Source: Calliphora vicina
Taxonomy: Eukaryota; Arthropoda; Insecta; Diptera; Calliphoridae
Direction: 5' to 3'
Assembly (NCBI RefSeq): GCF_958450345.1
Contig: NC_088780.1
Span: 37,967,667-38,031,666 of the forward strand
Length of the DNA: 64,000 bases
Shown piece after piece: positions 53,401 to 64,000 of the stretch. The first letter of the stretch is position 1. Each line of letters begins with the position of its first letter. The notes below the pieces were generated by a model. It saw only the letters and a list, made by a program, of their open reading frames with translations. It was not told where the DNA came from and made no database searches. Made by a program: the position numbers and the translations under genes.

Positions 53401-54638
53401 GGTTGATCCGAATTACTACGATATCCAAGTTATCCTTAAGATTTGGTTCTTACATCTTTCAAATTCCTAATATGAAAAAATTGCTGAATAGCAGACAAAT
53501 ACGGAGATTAGCTCCGAAATCTGGGCATATTTAAAGAAACTCGGAAAAATTTAACTTCGAATTTTGATTTTAATGGCTTAATTATTGACATTATTATGTC
53601 TCCTTCTACACACGGGCACACCTTCTCCATATCACTATTTAACTCCCTCTCAAATTGTGAAAGTCAGACAGTATATTTCTAATAGAATATTATTCTTGCC
53701 ACAAAAACATGTTAAATTTAAAAGTCAATCAACAACAACAAAATTAAAGCACAAAAGTACGGAAAATATTGTCAGGAAACTGGAAAAAAAAGGTTTGCAA
53801 AAAATGCAGAATGTCTATAAAAAAAGTGGGTGTTTATCGGAAGCAAACAATGTATATATGTACGTGAAAAACATACTTTTGTTTGCAGAATGTTTAACAA
53901 AATAAGATTACAGACAAACAACAGCAACAAAAAAACAATTGCAATTAAAAATAATACTCTTTAAAATGTTTGTGCACGCTTTGCAAACTATAAAGTAAAA
54001 ATCAAACGAAATAAAAAAAAGAAGAAAAGAAAGAGTATGTACTAAAATATATTACAATCCGATTAGAGATAGGTCGTTTGGTCGGTCGGTCGGTATACAA
54101 CAATAACAACTGCTTTCAAACAAATAGCGATAACTGGCTGATATTGTTTAATTTATAATTATGTTTTTGTTTTTGAGATTTTCCTTTGTGTTCTCTTTCT
54201 CTTACTTTAGACATGGAAATCATGATTATATAGGTTTGGTTAGATATATGCAGTAATCGAATCAAAAGAATCATAAAGTTTGTTATGGTATCGATTGTGT
54301 GTGCATGAAACTGAGTGAGGTTTTTTTTTGTTATTTTTTATTTTATAATATGAATTTGTTTTCCACAAACACTGCATTTGTAGTATAAACAAAGCAAAGC
54401 ATAAATTTAACCAGCAAACATTTAGATTTCGAATTGATTTAGATTTTAGGTTATATCTAATTATATCTTCTTAAAATTTAAATATAAAATTTCTTGACAT
54501 TCGGATAAGAACTGAATAAGAATTACTTTAGGAGGCCACCCTTCTAAACTTATAAGTAACAATATAAAAACAGTAGTTAAAGCAGTATTTTATACACTCC
54601 AACGTAAAATAAAAATAAATTTATTGTGCCTCCCTAGT
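53401..54638. other. Intronic sequence, nothing firmly recognised
   Basis: The ORF at 53585-53905 (106 residues, Lys/Thr-rich) has no family features and AT-driven codon use. I do not call it a gene. Confidence 0.4.
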
Positions 54639-54646
54639 ATCCAGCA

Positions 54647-55287
54647 CAGGCGCGGATCCAGAGGGGGTGAAATAGGAAATTCCACCCCCCCAAAACCGAA
54701 AAGTTTTCATATACAGTAGCCCAAGAAAGTCTACATACAGGAAAAATTATTATGTTACTTTAATTTAAAGCAGTTTTTTTTAGTTTTTTTTTATGAGATA
54801 TATAATAATAAAGGTCTTATGTCGATTTGAGCAAAAAAAAATTCAAATAACGCAAAAAGTTCACCGTTATTAGAGTTATTGATTCTGAGTAAAAAAATGT
54901 ATTCTCGGTCACGCCTACTTTTGGGTGGGCGGGGCTATTAAGTTTCATAATATTTTGAAAATAAAAGCCCAAAAAACCAAAAAAAAAATTCGTTATTCGA
55001 CTCAGAATCAAAAATTCTAATAACGGTGAAATTTTGGACGTGATAAGAAATGTTGCTATACCTGACTTAAGTGATGTTGTTTTAATTTTTTTTAGTGTGA
55101 ATTTATTTTTTTAACAAATATATTTCATTACTTTTAACTTCCAAATACAGCTTTCAACGAAAGAAATTTAATTTGAATTCATATATGTAGACTTTATTGG
55201 GCTACTGTAAAAAAGGAATAAAAACAAAAATGTAGAACAAATTTTAATTTACTCCACCCCCAAACGTTTTACCAGGATCCGCGCCTG
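54647..55287. mobile_element. hAT-type MITE, interrupted
   Basis: Ends CAGGCGCGGATCC and its inverse are flanked by an 8-base duplication ATCCAGCA (54639-54646 and 55288-55295), the hAT hallmark. Without the inner element it is about 145 bases. It sits in a degraded non-LTR RNase H stretch. Confidence 0.88.
54714..55207. mobile_element. Tc1/mariner-like MITE inside the hAT MITE
   Basis: CAGTAGCCCAAGAAAGTCTA at the left and the inverse of CAGTAGCCCAATAAAGTCTA at the right, with TA on both sides (54712-54713, 55208-55209). A second inverted pair lies inside ('tcaccgttattagagttatt' at about 54861 and its diverged inverse at about 55010-55029). 494 bases, no transposase. Confidence 0.88.
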
Positions 55288-55379
55288 ATCCAGCACAAAA
55301 TCAATTTATTGCACCTCCCTAATCCGTTCTAATATAATTCAGTCCATGGCAACTGTCTACTTTAATTACTTCATAAATA

Positions 55380-55700
55380 CCCGAACCTGTTTCGCCATTC
55401 TTCTATTTGGCTCCATCTGTGAAACATACTTGATCAGCCAAATCATGCCGTCAAGCCTGGTTACTTCATTGGTCCGTCCCTGTTTGATATAAAGATCTAA
55501 AAGGACCCGTGTAACATCAAAATAGTCTGGTACTGGTCAATCTCAAATATTTTTAGAATACGTAAAAATAAGAGTAACCGACTTTAATGCCTGGTAAGAA
55601 AATTTCAGAGTTTGCAAGCCTCGTCCTTTAGCAAATTGTGCAAAATAAAGCTCATGTTCAATGGATATTTGCATATCGATGAGGCGATCTAACATATCCA
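55380..55700 (-). pseudogene. Non-LTR RNase H start fragment
   Basis: The minus strand at 55440-55390 encodes QVCFTDGAK, a stop, then KNGETGSG, matching the (V/I)xTDGSKxxxGxGxG opening of RNase H in jockey/R1 elements. Bases 55470-55700 would be the segment before it. Degenerate. Confidence 0.55.
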
Positions 55701-56530
55701 GTGAAGATACCAACTTTCTACCCTATGTCAAATCAAAGAGCCGTTGGCAGGCATAAAATGCTGATGGCTTTTCTGATAGTACTGAACCTTTTCAGAGAAC
55801 TATATGATCCAGCTCATCAGGTCTCAGAGATCTACGTCTTGGCACAAGGATTGGTCGTATTGATTTTCCGCCCTCTTTTCATATGCAGTATACAACTTCT
55901 GAATGGGAACCGGAAAGATATTTCGAGGCTAATAGCAGTGTTAACGAGTCACTTGGCGATCGGCAAGCTAACTCAGACTTGCAACAGTTACTGCCGCAGC
56001 TGCCTGGAATGATCTATACGAGACATCGATTACCATACTGTGTGATCTAATTGGATACATAAATGCGACTGGTTGGATCTATCACTCCTTTTTACTAGCT
56101 TCTGCACTTGATCTAGTTTCCACCGCATTGATTCTACTTTATTGCTTGTGTGCAACGAGCTACCAAGTAAACCAATCTACCAGCCCTCCTTTATCTCACT
56201 TTCCGATGTCAAAATCTGACAGTGTTTCACGCATATACAGAATGATCTAACCGAGACATCGAGCACCATACTGTGTGATCTAATTGGATACATAAATGCG
56301 ACTGGTTGAATCTATCACTCCTTTTTACTAGCTTCTGCACTTGATCTAGTTTACACCTCATTGAGTGGTGTCTTATCAAAACAGAATAATATATATTCTA
56401 CGTGATTGCTTGTGTGCAACGAGCTACCAAGTAAACCAACCCAACAGCCCTCCTTTCTCTCACAATTTAAAGAGATCAAGAGCCGGCTGCGTCCTTTCCG
56501 ATAACGTTCCTTTGTCAAATTCTGACAGTG
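55701..56530 (+). pseudogene. Non-LTR C-terminal remnant with inner duplication
   Basis: LTSHLAIGKLTQTCNSYCRS (about 55948-56007) resembles the domain after RNase H in R1-like elements. 'gtgtgatctaattggatac' to 'gcttctgcacttgatctag' occurs at 56039 and again at 56271, a 232-base direct duplication. It points opposite to the RT pieces on either side, so the locus is rearranged. Confidence 0.5.
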
Positions 56531-56532
56531 TT

Positions 56533-56811
56533 TTATTTAAGTTGTTTCAGTAAACTGTCGATAACTATGGTCCAAAAAAGTGGCGTTGATATGCTACCTT
56601 CCGACAGGCTTTGGTCTTCCGTTGATCCACATAGGTCAAACGTATTTCCTCCGTAATTCGTGCGGAATTCCGTTATATCGAAGGGTGCACACAGGTCAAT
56701 TTTATTCGGAGCTTTTTCAATTAACGTCATAACATCATCAAAGGTATCCAAGAGAAGTTTGAAGTTCTGGCGTTCCAGTGTATGTTCCGTATTAGGAATA
56801 TTGTCAATCAT
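56533..56811 (-). pseudogene. Non-LTR RT fragment
   Basis: The minus strand encodes EDQSLSEGSISTPLFWTIVI then DSLLKQLK. This corresponds to the RT segment GxPQGxxLSPxLW..xxDxLL just before the YADD box; the PQG is degraded. The upstream part (LLLDTFDDVMTLIEKAP) is not assignable. Confidence 0.65.
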
Positions 56812-57555
56812 TTCGAAATAGTTGCATCATAATGAGGTTTTTCCACTTCTTCAGTTCTTTATTGCAATCGGTTAGTGCATTCTTGGCAATATCTAATCTT
56901 CTGTCAAGGTCTACAGTATTATCTTGAATATACTCCAAGTTCCGTAATCTCCAAAGTCGATTTTTTGGAACAGGAAAATGCAATTTAGTATTAAAAAAAA
57001 CACATATAATTTTATACTTTAAAGAGAATTTAGAAAACCCCGGCCCATTTGAAAACGAAAACAGAAATTTCCCGGAAACAATTGATCTCTAAAAAATATG
57101 TTAACTGGGTTGCAAATGTGTGTTCGAATTGATGTTGTTGGTTTTGCTTCGGTGTTGGTGACCGCATTGCAGTATAGATATATTGGTTATTAATGTTAAG
57201 GTACTCCTCGTATATGGGTTAGAATACATTTTCATTCATTATGCTATAGTGGTTGTTGTTGTTGGTACTTTATATGCAAATGTCTGGGCTATATAGGCGG
57301 GTGTCGTTTTTATGTGTCTGCGAGTTGTTGATTTTTATTTTATGTACAAATAAACGTTTATCATGATTAAATACCAGAAAAGTTTTTTAACTACAATTTA
57401 ATTGAGAATGTTAATTGAGTTTTTAAAAGTCTATTGACTTTTCAATAAATACATACATACATATACGGAATTTGAAAGTTCCAATTCCCCCTAGAGGAAA
57501 TTTAATAATGAATTGTGTTAGTTTTGCAGTTGTAGTTAATTTAAATTTAATTTTA
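56812..57555. other. Intronic sequence, nothing recognised
   Basis: Bases up to about 56960 may continue the RT remnant. The rest is AT-rich with a 'gttgttgttgg' microsatellite near 57250. Confidence 0.4.
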
Positions 57556-58263
57556 ACAAGTAAAAGAGCTATATTCGACTGTGCCGAATCTTATATACCC
57601 TTCACCAAATTATACTTCAAAATAAAATTTTTTAATATTTTTAGGTAAACAAAATTTATTTTTTTATTTTCTTGGAAAAAAATTCTTCGAATTGTTTTTT
57701 TTTTAAAATTATAATTTTTTTTTTAAATTTAAAATTTTTTTTTGTTTTTTTTTAAATATTTAGCGAAAAAAAACTTTTAGTGATAAAATTCGGGTTAAAA
57801 AATATTTTTTCCCGATTTTGACCCATTGTAGGTCCAATTTACTATGGTCTTATATACTTCGTAGCAAAGGTCCTTGAAATATCTATCATTAGATATCCAT
57901 ATTGTCTATATTAGACACTTAATAATCCAGATACAGGTCAAAAATCGAGGTTGTCCTGGTTTTTTCCCTATATCTCAGCCGATTTTCTCGATTTTAAATA
58001 GCAACCGAGCCGGAAGAATTCCGGAGATATTGATGTATGAATCGTGTATGTAAGTTATTTGGGGGCTTCGGAAAGTTGTTTTCAACAGACTGACGGGCAT
58101 GGCTTAATCGACTCCGCTATCTATAAGGATCCAGAATATACTTTATAGGGTCGGAAAATTATATTGTGGAAATTACAAACGGAATGACAAACTTATATAT
58201 ACCCTTCTCACGAAGGTGAAGTGTATAAATATACCCTTCTCACGACGGTGAAGGGTATAAAAA
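57556..58263 (+). mobile_element. DINE-1/mini-me-like element, copy 6, doubled right end
   Basis: ACAAGTAAAAGAGCTATATT with the hairpin 'attcgactgtgccgaat', homopolymer block, core and reduced microsatellite. The terminal hairpin 'tatacccttctcacgaaggtg' occurs twice in tandem at the end (58196-58263). A doubled end like this could arise by 3' end slippage or insertion next to another copy. Confidence 0.85.
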
Positions 58264-58680
58264 CTGAGGCTTATGTCCAGTGTTGCAAATTTAGCCCTTT
58301 TCAATCTTGTTTAGCCACAAAAAAATTAATTTAGCCTTTAGCCATTTTTATTTTCATTTAGCCATATATATTTACTCTAATGAAAATTATATATTTACTC
58401 TAGTGATCTGAAATTTTTGCTGTTGAAAATTAGAAAAATCATTTCAAAAAAATTGGCAGGGATATTATGACAAAAATTAACTAAAAATGTTGAACCAGTA
58501 AACAATTTAAGCACAACAAATTGTTGGACATTTGTTATGTACATTAAAAAAAAGCCATAACTAATAAAATTGACGTTATTTGAATAAAACTTAAAAAATA
58601 AATATGTTACTGTTTCACGCGCGGGTCCGGGCGTTTATAAAATTATATATGTGGTTAAAGAGAATACTTTTAACTTCATC
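58264..58680. other. Spacer with a possible hAT-like end scrap
   Basis: 'cagtgttgcaaatttagccc' at 58278 with repeated 'tttagcc' words looks like one end of an unplaced element. No partner end was found. Confidence 0.35.
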
Positions 58681-58839
58681 TAGAGATGCTAAACGGGGAA
58701 TCCCGTTCCCGAAAATCCCGGGGTTTTCGGGATTTTCTAAATCCCGAAGCCCGGGATTTTTTAATTTTAAATCCCGGGGTTTTCGGGATTTTCCAAATCC
58801 CGTTTTTCATAAGTAAATAGGGGAAATTGTCATTTTTGT

Positions 58840-59372
58840 GTGACTTCTTCATTCATTTTGACATTCTACATGCCCGAATATCGCAAAGTGATGTTCACCA
58901 AAGTTATTAAGCTCAACTACTGCTACAATATAGTTAATAAAGGAAAACGGTATTTTTGGTTTTCCTTGAGTGGGGCTCTAGAAAATCAATTCTTCAACTT
59001 TTTTTGTAAGTTATCTAACAAAACTCAATTTAAATCCTCTTCAAATGAAATTGATTTTATCTCAGATGAGGAGCTAGAACAAAATGAAAATATTTCGATT
59101 GCTAAAAGATATTATTAATAAATGTTTTTTACAATAAATAACAATAACGAAACCAAATTATAATGTAGATTTTCAACTTGCAAAAGAAATAGATCATTTT
59201 ATTTCTGAAGGAACAAGAGGAAAATACTTGCAGATTTGTTATAAGTATTTGTAAACGGGTTTGCCAATGTGAAAGATGGAATGTGAAAGATGTTTTTCGG
59301 CAGCAGCATATGTCGAAGACAAAATTCGTTCCAGAATGGCAGATGAAACCATAGATGCAATAGTATTCTAAG
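58840..59372 (+). pseudogene. hAT transposase remnant
   Basis: The plus-strand ORF 58840-59118 (92 residues, with EIDFISDEELEQNE) is followed, after frame changes, by CERCFSAAAYVEDKIRSRMA and DETIDAIVF (about 59280-59370). That is the hATC dimerisation region (ERxFSxA...KxRSRM..ETID). The zinc finger and catalytic domain are missing. Confidence 0.75.
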
Positions 59373-59426
59373 AAGCTATTTATAATAAACACTTTTTTAT
59401 ACTAAAGTACGGTTTTTCATCAGTAT

Positions 59427-59716
59427 GTCGATTTTTTCACGAAAAATCGTATAGCAGAAACGCATTCTACGGAAAATTCTAAGAAGAAACCATAGGTCTA
59501 AAATCAAATCCTATCGAATTTCGTCTTTTATCCAATGATATTGCAGTATATATATATTTTTTTTAATAGTTTTTTTTTATTGGATAAAAGACGAAATGCG
59601 CAAGATAGGATTTGATTTTAGACCTATGGTTTCTTGGGGATAATTTCTTAGAATTTTGCGTAGATTGCGTTTCTGCTATACGATTTTTTACGTTTTGATC
59701 GTCCATACAAATCGAC
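59427..59716. mobile_element. Foldback element inside the hAT
   Basis: Arms 59427-59537 and 59578-59716 are inverted copies with a few small indels. They share 'aaaaatcgtatagcagaaac', 'ccataggtctaaaatcaaat' and 'tcgtcttttatccaat'. The loop is AT-rich. The transcript would form a long hairpin. Exact ends and target duplication are unclear. Confidence 0.75.
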
Positions 59717-59993
59717 CCGGCCTAATGTACATACTTTATTGTTATTTCTTCTTATATAATGTACTCATGCAAGTATTTTATGCTTTTTAGTGTCTAATAA
59801 AAATTAATTGCTAAATAAAAAATTTACTTTCAATTGTAAAGACATAATTATGTACGTTTCTTTCTTTTAATTTTCGGGATTTTAGATTTCCCGAAAATCC
59901 CGAAACCCCGGGTCGGGATTTCGGGATTCTTTACCAAATCCCGAACCCCGGGATTTTTAAAAATCAGTCCCGATTAGCATCTCTAACTTCATC

Positions 59994-60650
59994 TGAGCTA
60001 TGCATTGACGTAAATATAGTACTTTAACAAATATTTTTATAACACATGCCATGTAGTATACCGTTTTCAAAGACTACAATCCAACCAATTTAGAAAGAAA
60101 AATTCAGTTCATTATCGATAATAATTTAGCTATGATCATTTTTATCGGATCAAATATAGAAAATTAACTTTTTTCCAAATTTAAATTAAATATTTATGTT
60201 TACATATGTTGGCTACCTTAGTTTTGATATGTTTACTAACTAATGGCAAAATTTATGTTTTTGCCAATGAAAATCAATTCTGTCCGGCGACGTGTATAAT
60301 TTTTAGAATATTTTTTTTTCTGCATTACATGAGAGGCATATTTGCCATATATTCACTTATCAAAATATTCTCCATCGAAGTTATCACAAAGGATTACTTT
60401 ATACATATAAAAAATTTGCCTAGGAGCATTTTGCAGGCCAGGTGATAAATACGAGGCTTTAAAAACATCGGCATATGATATACGTGTGGCCCCATATTAA
60501 GTTATTTTAAAGTTAAGGATCAACATACAGGAATAAATATTCTTATTTTCTTGCATTTGAACGTGTGTTATTCATACAATTTTGTTTGTCTATTCGGCAT
60601 AGCCAAATGTAACATTCTAAGTTGTTTTTGTCAAATGTATTTTTTTAATT
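59994..60650. other. Intronic sequence, nothing recognised
   Basis: AT-rich. The ORF at 60206-60445 (79 residues, hydrophobic) has no family features. Confidence 0.4.
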
Positions 60651-60654
60651 GCCA

Positions 60655-61108
60655 TTTAAAATCGACAAAATCGGCCCATAAATGGCTGATATATTAGAAA
60701 AAACCGGGAAAACCTCCATTTTTGGCCTATTTTTGATCTATATCTGGATTACTAAGTCATTAATATAGACAATATGGATATCTAATGATAGATATTTCAA
60801 AGCAACGATGTATATAAGGCTACAGTAAGTTGGACCTACAATGGGTCAAAATCGAGAAAAATATTTTTTAATCCGAATTTTTTTTCATCAAAAAAATTTT
60901 TTTTGTCATAAATTCTTTTTTGAAAAAATTTTTCTTTAAAAAATTGGAAAAAACTTTTTTTTAAAAAAATTAAAAAAAAATTTTAAAACAATTTAACAAA
61001 AAAAAATTTTGTTTAAATAAAAATATTTAAAAAAAAAAATATTTTTAGGTATAATTTGGTGAAGGGTATATAAGATTCGGCATAGCCGAATATAGCTCTC
61101 TTACTTGT
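60655..61108 (-). mobile_element. DINE-1-like partial copy
   Basis: 'ggcccataaatggctgatat', 'gatctatatctggattac', a homopolymer block, and the end hairpin 'attcggcatagccgaatata' with CTTACTTGT. The microsatellite half is missing. Confidence 0.8.
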
Positions 61109-61496
61109 TTTTTAATTGTTTCGCCAGTTTTTATCAATAATTTTTTAGTTACCAGAAATTTATTTTTCTTTCCAAATTTATTTTTTTTAACCAAAAATAT
61201 AAATTTGGGTTGACAATACAAATTCGAATGGGTCATAATCGGGAAAAATATTTTTTAACGCGATCTTTGGGGAGAAATTGAGGAAATTGTTGTCCAAATT
61301 TACGAATATGTATTTGACTTTCTCATAATGAAAATCGGGGGATCGAAATTTATTTTTCAGCTATGGTTTCTTCGGCAAAGTTTCTTGGAATGACCAATAG
61401 CACAAGAATTGCGTTGCGGCTTTGTCCATTTTTTGGCACCCTACAATTTGACCCACCTTAAAACATATTTATTAATAATAATTCTAATTAAATATA

Positions 61497-63061
61497 CAGT
61501 ATTGGACATAACTAAAGCACCCCCTCAATGAATTTTTTTCATATGGTATTTTTTTTGTATAAAATCAAAGTTTTAAATATCTATTATGTATTATTTTCAT
61601 TTGTTAATATGTTTAGTATTGATAAACAAATACTTTCAAAGTTAACCTTTCTATAAGAGGTAACTTAAAATCAAAAAATATTTTAAGGTAGAAAATGAAA
61701 CGGACAAAACTAAAGCACCCCTTCAAGGATATACTATGAAAAAAAATTTAATTAATTTTTTGTTGCAAATCTTTTGTTTTGGATGGCACAAGAACATAGA
61801 AGATAATATGTTTTTATGGCGTTTTTCGATATTCCTTCCCAGGCTATTTTAAGGGCATGAAATAAATCGTGAAAATTTCCGATCTTTATTTCAACAATTT
61901 TCACGATTTATTTTCATATTAACAATGTGCCACAAGTTCTCAATAGGATTGAGATCGGGAGATTGACCAGGCCAATGAAGAACTTGAATCTTATTGCTGT
62001 GTAGCCAAGTCTTACAAACTTGGAGGGGTGCTTAGGATCGTTATCCTGTTGGAAGCTCCCTATAATTGGCATCTCTTCACTGGCATAAGGCAACATTACA
62101 GCTTTCAATACATCACGGTACATGAACCGATCCATAATCCCATAAATTTTATGATTTGGCCCAATCCTTGGCCAGAAAAGCCTCCATTACATTGCCTCCT
62201 CCATGTTTAATTGTTCCTTTGCAATACTTAGGATTCAGTCTTCCTCCTTTTGGTCTGCGTACACGCCTTATTCCAGCGGAACTTTTTAAGTTGTATTTGG
62301 ATTAGGCAGGGAACAGAACTGTCTTTAATTTTTGGACACTCCAGTCGATGTGGGCTTTGGCAAATTTCAGTCTAGCTTTCTTGTTCTTAGCTGATAGAAA
62401 TGTTTTTTTTGCTGGTCGTCAGCTGAATAATCGAGCTTCTATTACTTTCGCTAACGCATAATCCTAAACTTGTTCGTACTTGAATAGCTGATGCTGCAGG
62501 ATCTTTTTGTATTGCTCTTTTGATCAAGGAATCATAATATCGTGTTTTCTTTCGCGAACGACCTCCAGAATGCACCGGAGATTTTCGACCAGTCTTAAAC
62601 AATTTTGAAACGAGCCTGGAAATAACTGATCTGTTAATTGAATATTTTTTACTCAATTCATGTAGTGATAAGTCCTTGTCATTGTTTTTTCACAATAAAC
62701 TGTATAAAACTTAAATTTAGCACACTACGTCTTCCTATATTTTTATCTTTTGGAATTTTTAAGTCCATTCATTGTGATTCCCGATAATTCACATTGCAAA
62801 TATGCAGTACCGAGTGAAATTTTTAAACATCTTATAAGAGGGTGCTTTTGTTTTGTCCTTTGCGTTTTGAGTTTTTATATGATTTATCATTTTAAATTAA
62901 TTTTTAATAAAATTATCTTTTACCAAATGAATATTAAATGAACATTAAAAATTTTAGTTAATAAAATATTACAAAACACATCCCAAAAAAGCCGTTTTTA
63001 TCAAAAAAATTATGATTTGAAAAAATCCATTGAGGTGGTGCTTTAGTTATGGCCAATACTG
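61497..63061 (-). mobile_element. Tc1-like transposon, family X copy 2 (uninterrupted)
   Basis: Termini CAGTATTGGACATAACTAAA and the inverse of CAGTATTGGCCATAACTAAA are flanked by TA (61495-61496, 63062-63063). Inner repeats lie at about 61698-61723 and 62839-62866, i.e. IR/DR. 1565 bases. It supplies the empty sites that define the two DINE insertions in copy 1. Confidence 0.9.
61760..62700 (-). pseudogene. Tc1-type transposase, family X copy 2
   Basis: The minus strand gives SKKYSINRSVISRLVSKLF (first helix-turn-helix), a GGRSRKKTR linker, RTSLGLCVSE (second unit, broken), VRRPKGGRLNPKYCKG, SFQQDNDPKHPSK (second catalytic D) and, in another frame, SPDLNPIENLWHIV (E). A deletion of about 50 bases after the start ATG, stops near the first D and frame changes inactivate it. 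Between them the two copies keep most segments of the family's protein. Confidence 0.85.
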
Positions 63062-63063
63062 TA

Positions 63064-64000
63064 CATATTTGAATAAAATGTATTTAATTAATTGTATTAT
63101 AACGCCTAATATTGAGGAAGATCTTTCCTGCTGAGAATTTTAACACCACAAATTTGATAAATAATTATTTTTATATTGAATATAATTAACGTAATTACTG
63201 TTTTGGCAGATTATTGCAATAAATTTAGAATTTATTTATGTAATTTTTATTGCAAATAGTACTTGTTTTTTTATAGAAAATTTATTATTTATTATTGGAA
63301 GATTATAATTATTTTGTATTAGTAAGAGTAGCTTTTTTTAACATAACATAATATTTAGTTTCAACAAAAAAATACTTTAAGTTTGCAACTCTGCCTTTTT
63401 ATTTACTATTTTTTTATTATACCCAATTGCTACAACCATGTTATTTGACAACGATTTTTATGTTTTCATATTTTTATAATCTCCAAAATTGAGAAAACTC
63501 TACACTAACAACAACGTAATTATTGGGCTCCCCTTCCCCCTCACGAGAGAGAACAATAATTTTTCTCAGTTACTCTCGGTAATACTCATGAGTAAATTTT
63601 CTTTTCTTATTGGACTCTATTTGAATTTCCTTCCGTCATTTGTATACGAAAGTGAGTGGTGTGGTGGTGCATGGGTGTGTTTGTGTTGACTAAACAACAA
63701 ATATCCAATAAGACGACCTTAGCCACGGCCTCCAATCTCCAACAAACAACCACATGATGATAATGATGATGTTTTCAGTGATGAAGATGATGGTTTTTTT
63801 TTATAAATTTTCATTCTTAGTATCTGTTTTAGTAGTATTTTCAGCCATAGTACACAAAAATATGTTGCTTTTCATTATTAAGTTTGAGAGTGGTGATTGT
63901 TTGGTGATTATGCGCACTCTTTTGGCTCATTCACTCTCTGGTCTTGATGTGTTTTTTCCACGTTATCGAGCAGCTCTGAGTCATTTTATTTATTTTTTTT
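63064..64000. other. Right edge, nothing recognised
   Basis: AT-rich sequence. 'gatgatgatgtt'-like microsatellite near 63760. No exon with features of the host gene was seen. Confidence 0.4.

Larger units (their letters stand above)
58681..59985 (+). mobile_element. hAT transposon, internally deleted (1305 bases)
   Basis: It begins TAGAGATGCTAAACGGG and ends with the inverse of TAGAGATGCTAATCGGG. The exact 8-base duplication ACTTCATC lies at 58673-58680 and 59986-59993. Both subterminal regions are packed with CCCG/CGGG words ('atcccggggttttcgggat'), possible transposase binding sites. It carries hAT transposase scraps and an inner foldback. Confidence 0.92.
38608..64000 (+). other. Intron 5, at least 25.4 kb, runs off the window
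   Basis: After the GTAAGT donor no host-like exon with matching phase 1 was recognised up to 64000. The stretch is mostly transposon, satellite and AT-rich DNA. It could instead contain alternative promoters or 5' exons of the same gene, or other genes not seen here. Confidence 0.5.

Noticed and set aside
53585..53905. 106-residue ORF as a possible gene or exon of the host gene
   Set aside because: No family motifs, no acceptor with matching phase before it, and composition like the surrounding AT-rich DNA.

Overview
This window is AT-rich eukaryotic nuclear DNA from a higher fly. Calyptrate Diptera of blowfly or house-fly type is my inference. The reasons are spliced introns with GT/AG borders, DINE-1/mini-me-like (Helentron-related) elements with GTCT microsatellites, Helitrons, three Tc1-type families, irritans- and mauritiana-type mariners, hAT elements and jockey/R1-type non-LTR remnants. 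I see no bacterial features.

One host gene can be reconstructed, on the + strand. A 5' leader (about 17385-18231) precedes coding exons at 18232-18789, 30456-30723, 30793-30858, 35823-35888 and 35968-38607. All junctions have GT/AG borders and the phases agree (0,1,1,1,1). The product is at least 1199 residues, acidic and low-complexity, with four R-R/Q-T-F motifs and twelve S-P-rich 12-mers. Its 3' exons lie beyond base 64000. TACC (transforming acidic coiled-coil) is my leading guess but is not proven, because the C-terminal coiled coil is not in the window. Introns 1, 3 and 5 are long (11.7 kb, 5.0 kb, more than 25 kb) and filled with transposons; introns 2 and 4 are 69 and 79 bases.

Layout. 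1-2150: mariner and jockey scraps with a hairpin MITE. 2154-6700: a dead Tc1 element split by two DINE-like elements, one of which carries a Helitron. 6876-9508: another DINE-like element carrying a 1.77 kb terminal-inverted-repeat element. 11029-11822: deleted mariner. 11823-14130: probable BEL/Pao remnant. 14134-16571: DINE-like elements, one split by a Tc1. 17385-18789: first exon of the host gene. 18955-20490: minisatellite. 21974-24832: a DINE-like element holding a nearly intact Tc1 (21994-23625) and a short MITE. 24950-29700: Helitron-interior repeats and rearranged jockey pieces. 30456-38607: host exons with a Helitron, a dead Tc1 and mariner scraps between them. 39270-49640: Helitron, mariners, DINE-like elements, CCGGTT-rich ends, a tRNA-like SINE piece, an R1-like RT/RNase H remnant and a MITE. 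50333-53400: 19-bp satellite with a 1267-bp higher-order repeat. 54647-56811: a hAT MITE containing a Tc1-like MITE, then non-LTR pieces. 57556-63061: DINE-like elements, a hAT with a foldback inside, and a second copy of the first Tc1 family.

The most informative observations come from comparing copies within the window. They give exact empty sites for several insertions, show an IR/DR (Sleeping Beauty-like) double-repeat layout in three Tc1 families, and show sequence covariation between the two ends of DINE-like subfamilies. I found no wholly new biochemical system. The best leads are the nearly intact Tc1, the covarying DINE ends and the unclassified 6981-8749 element.
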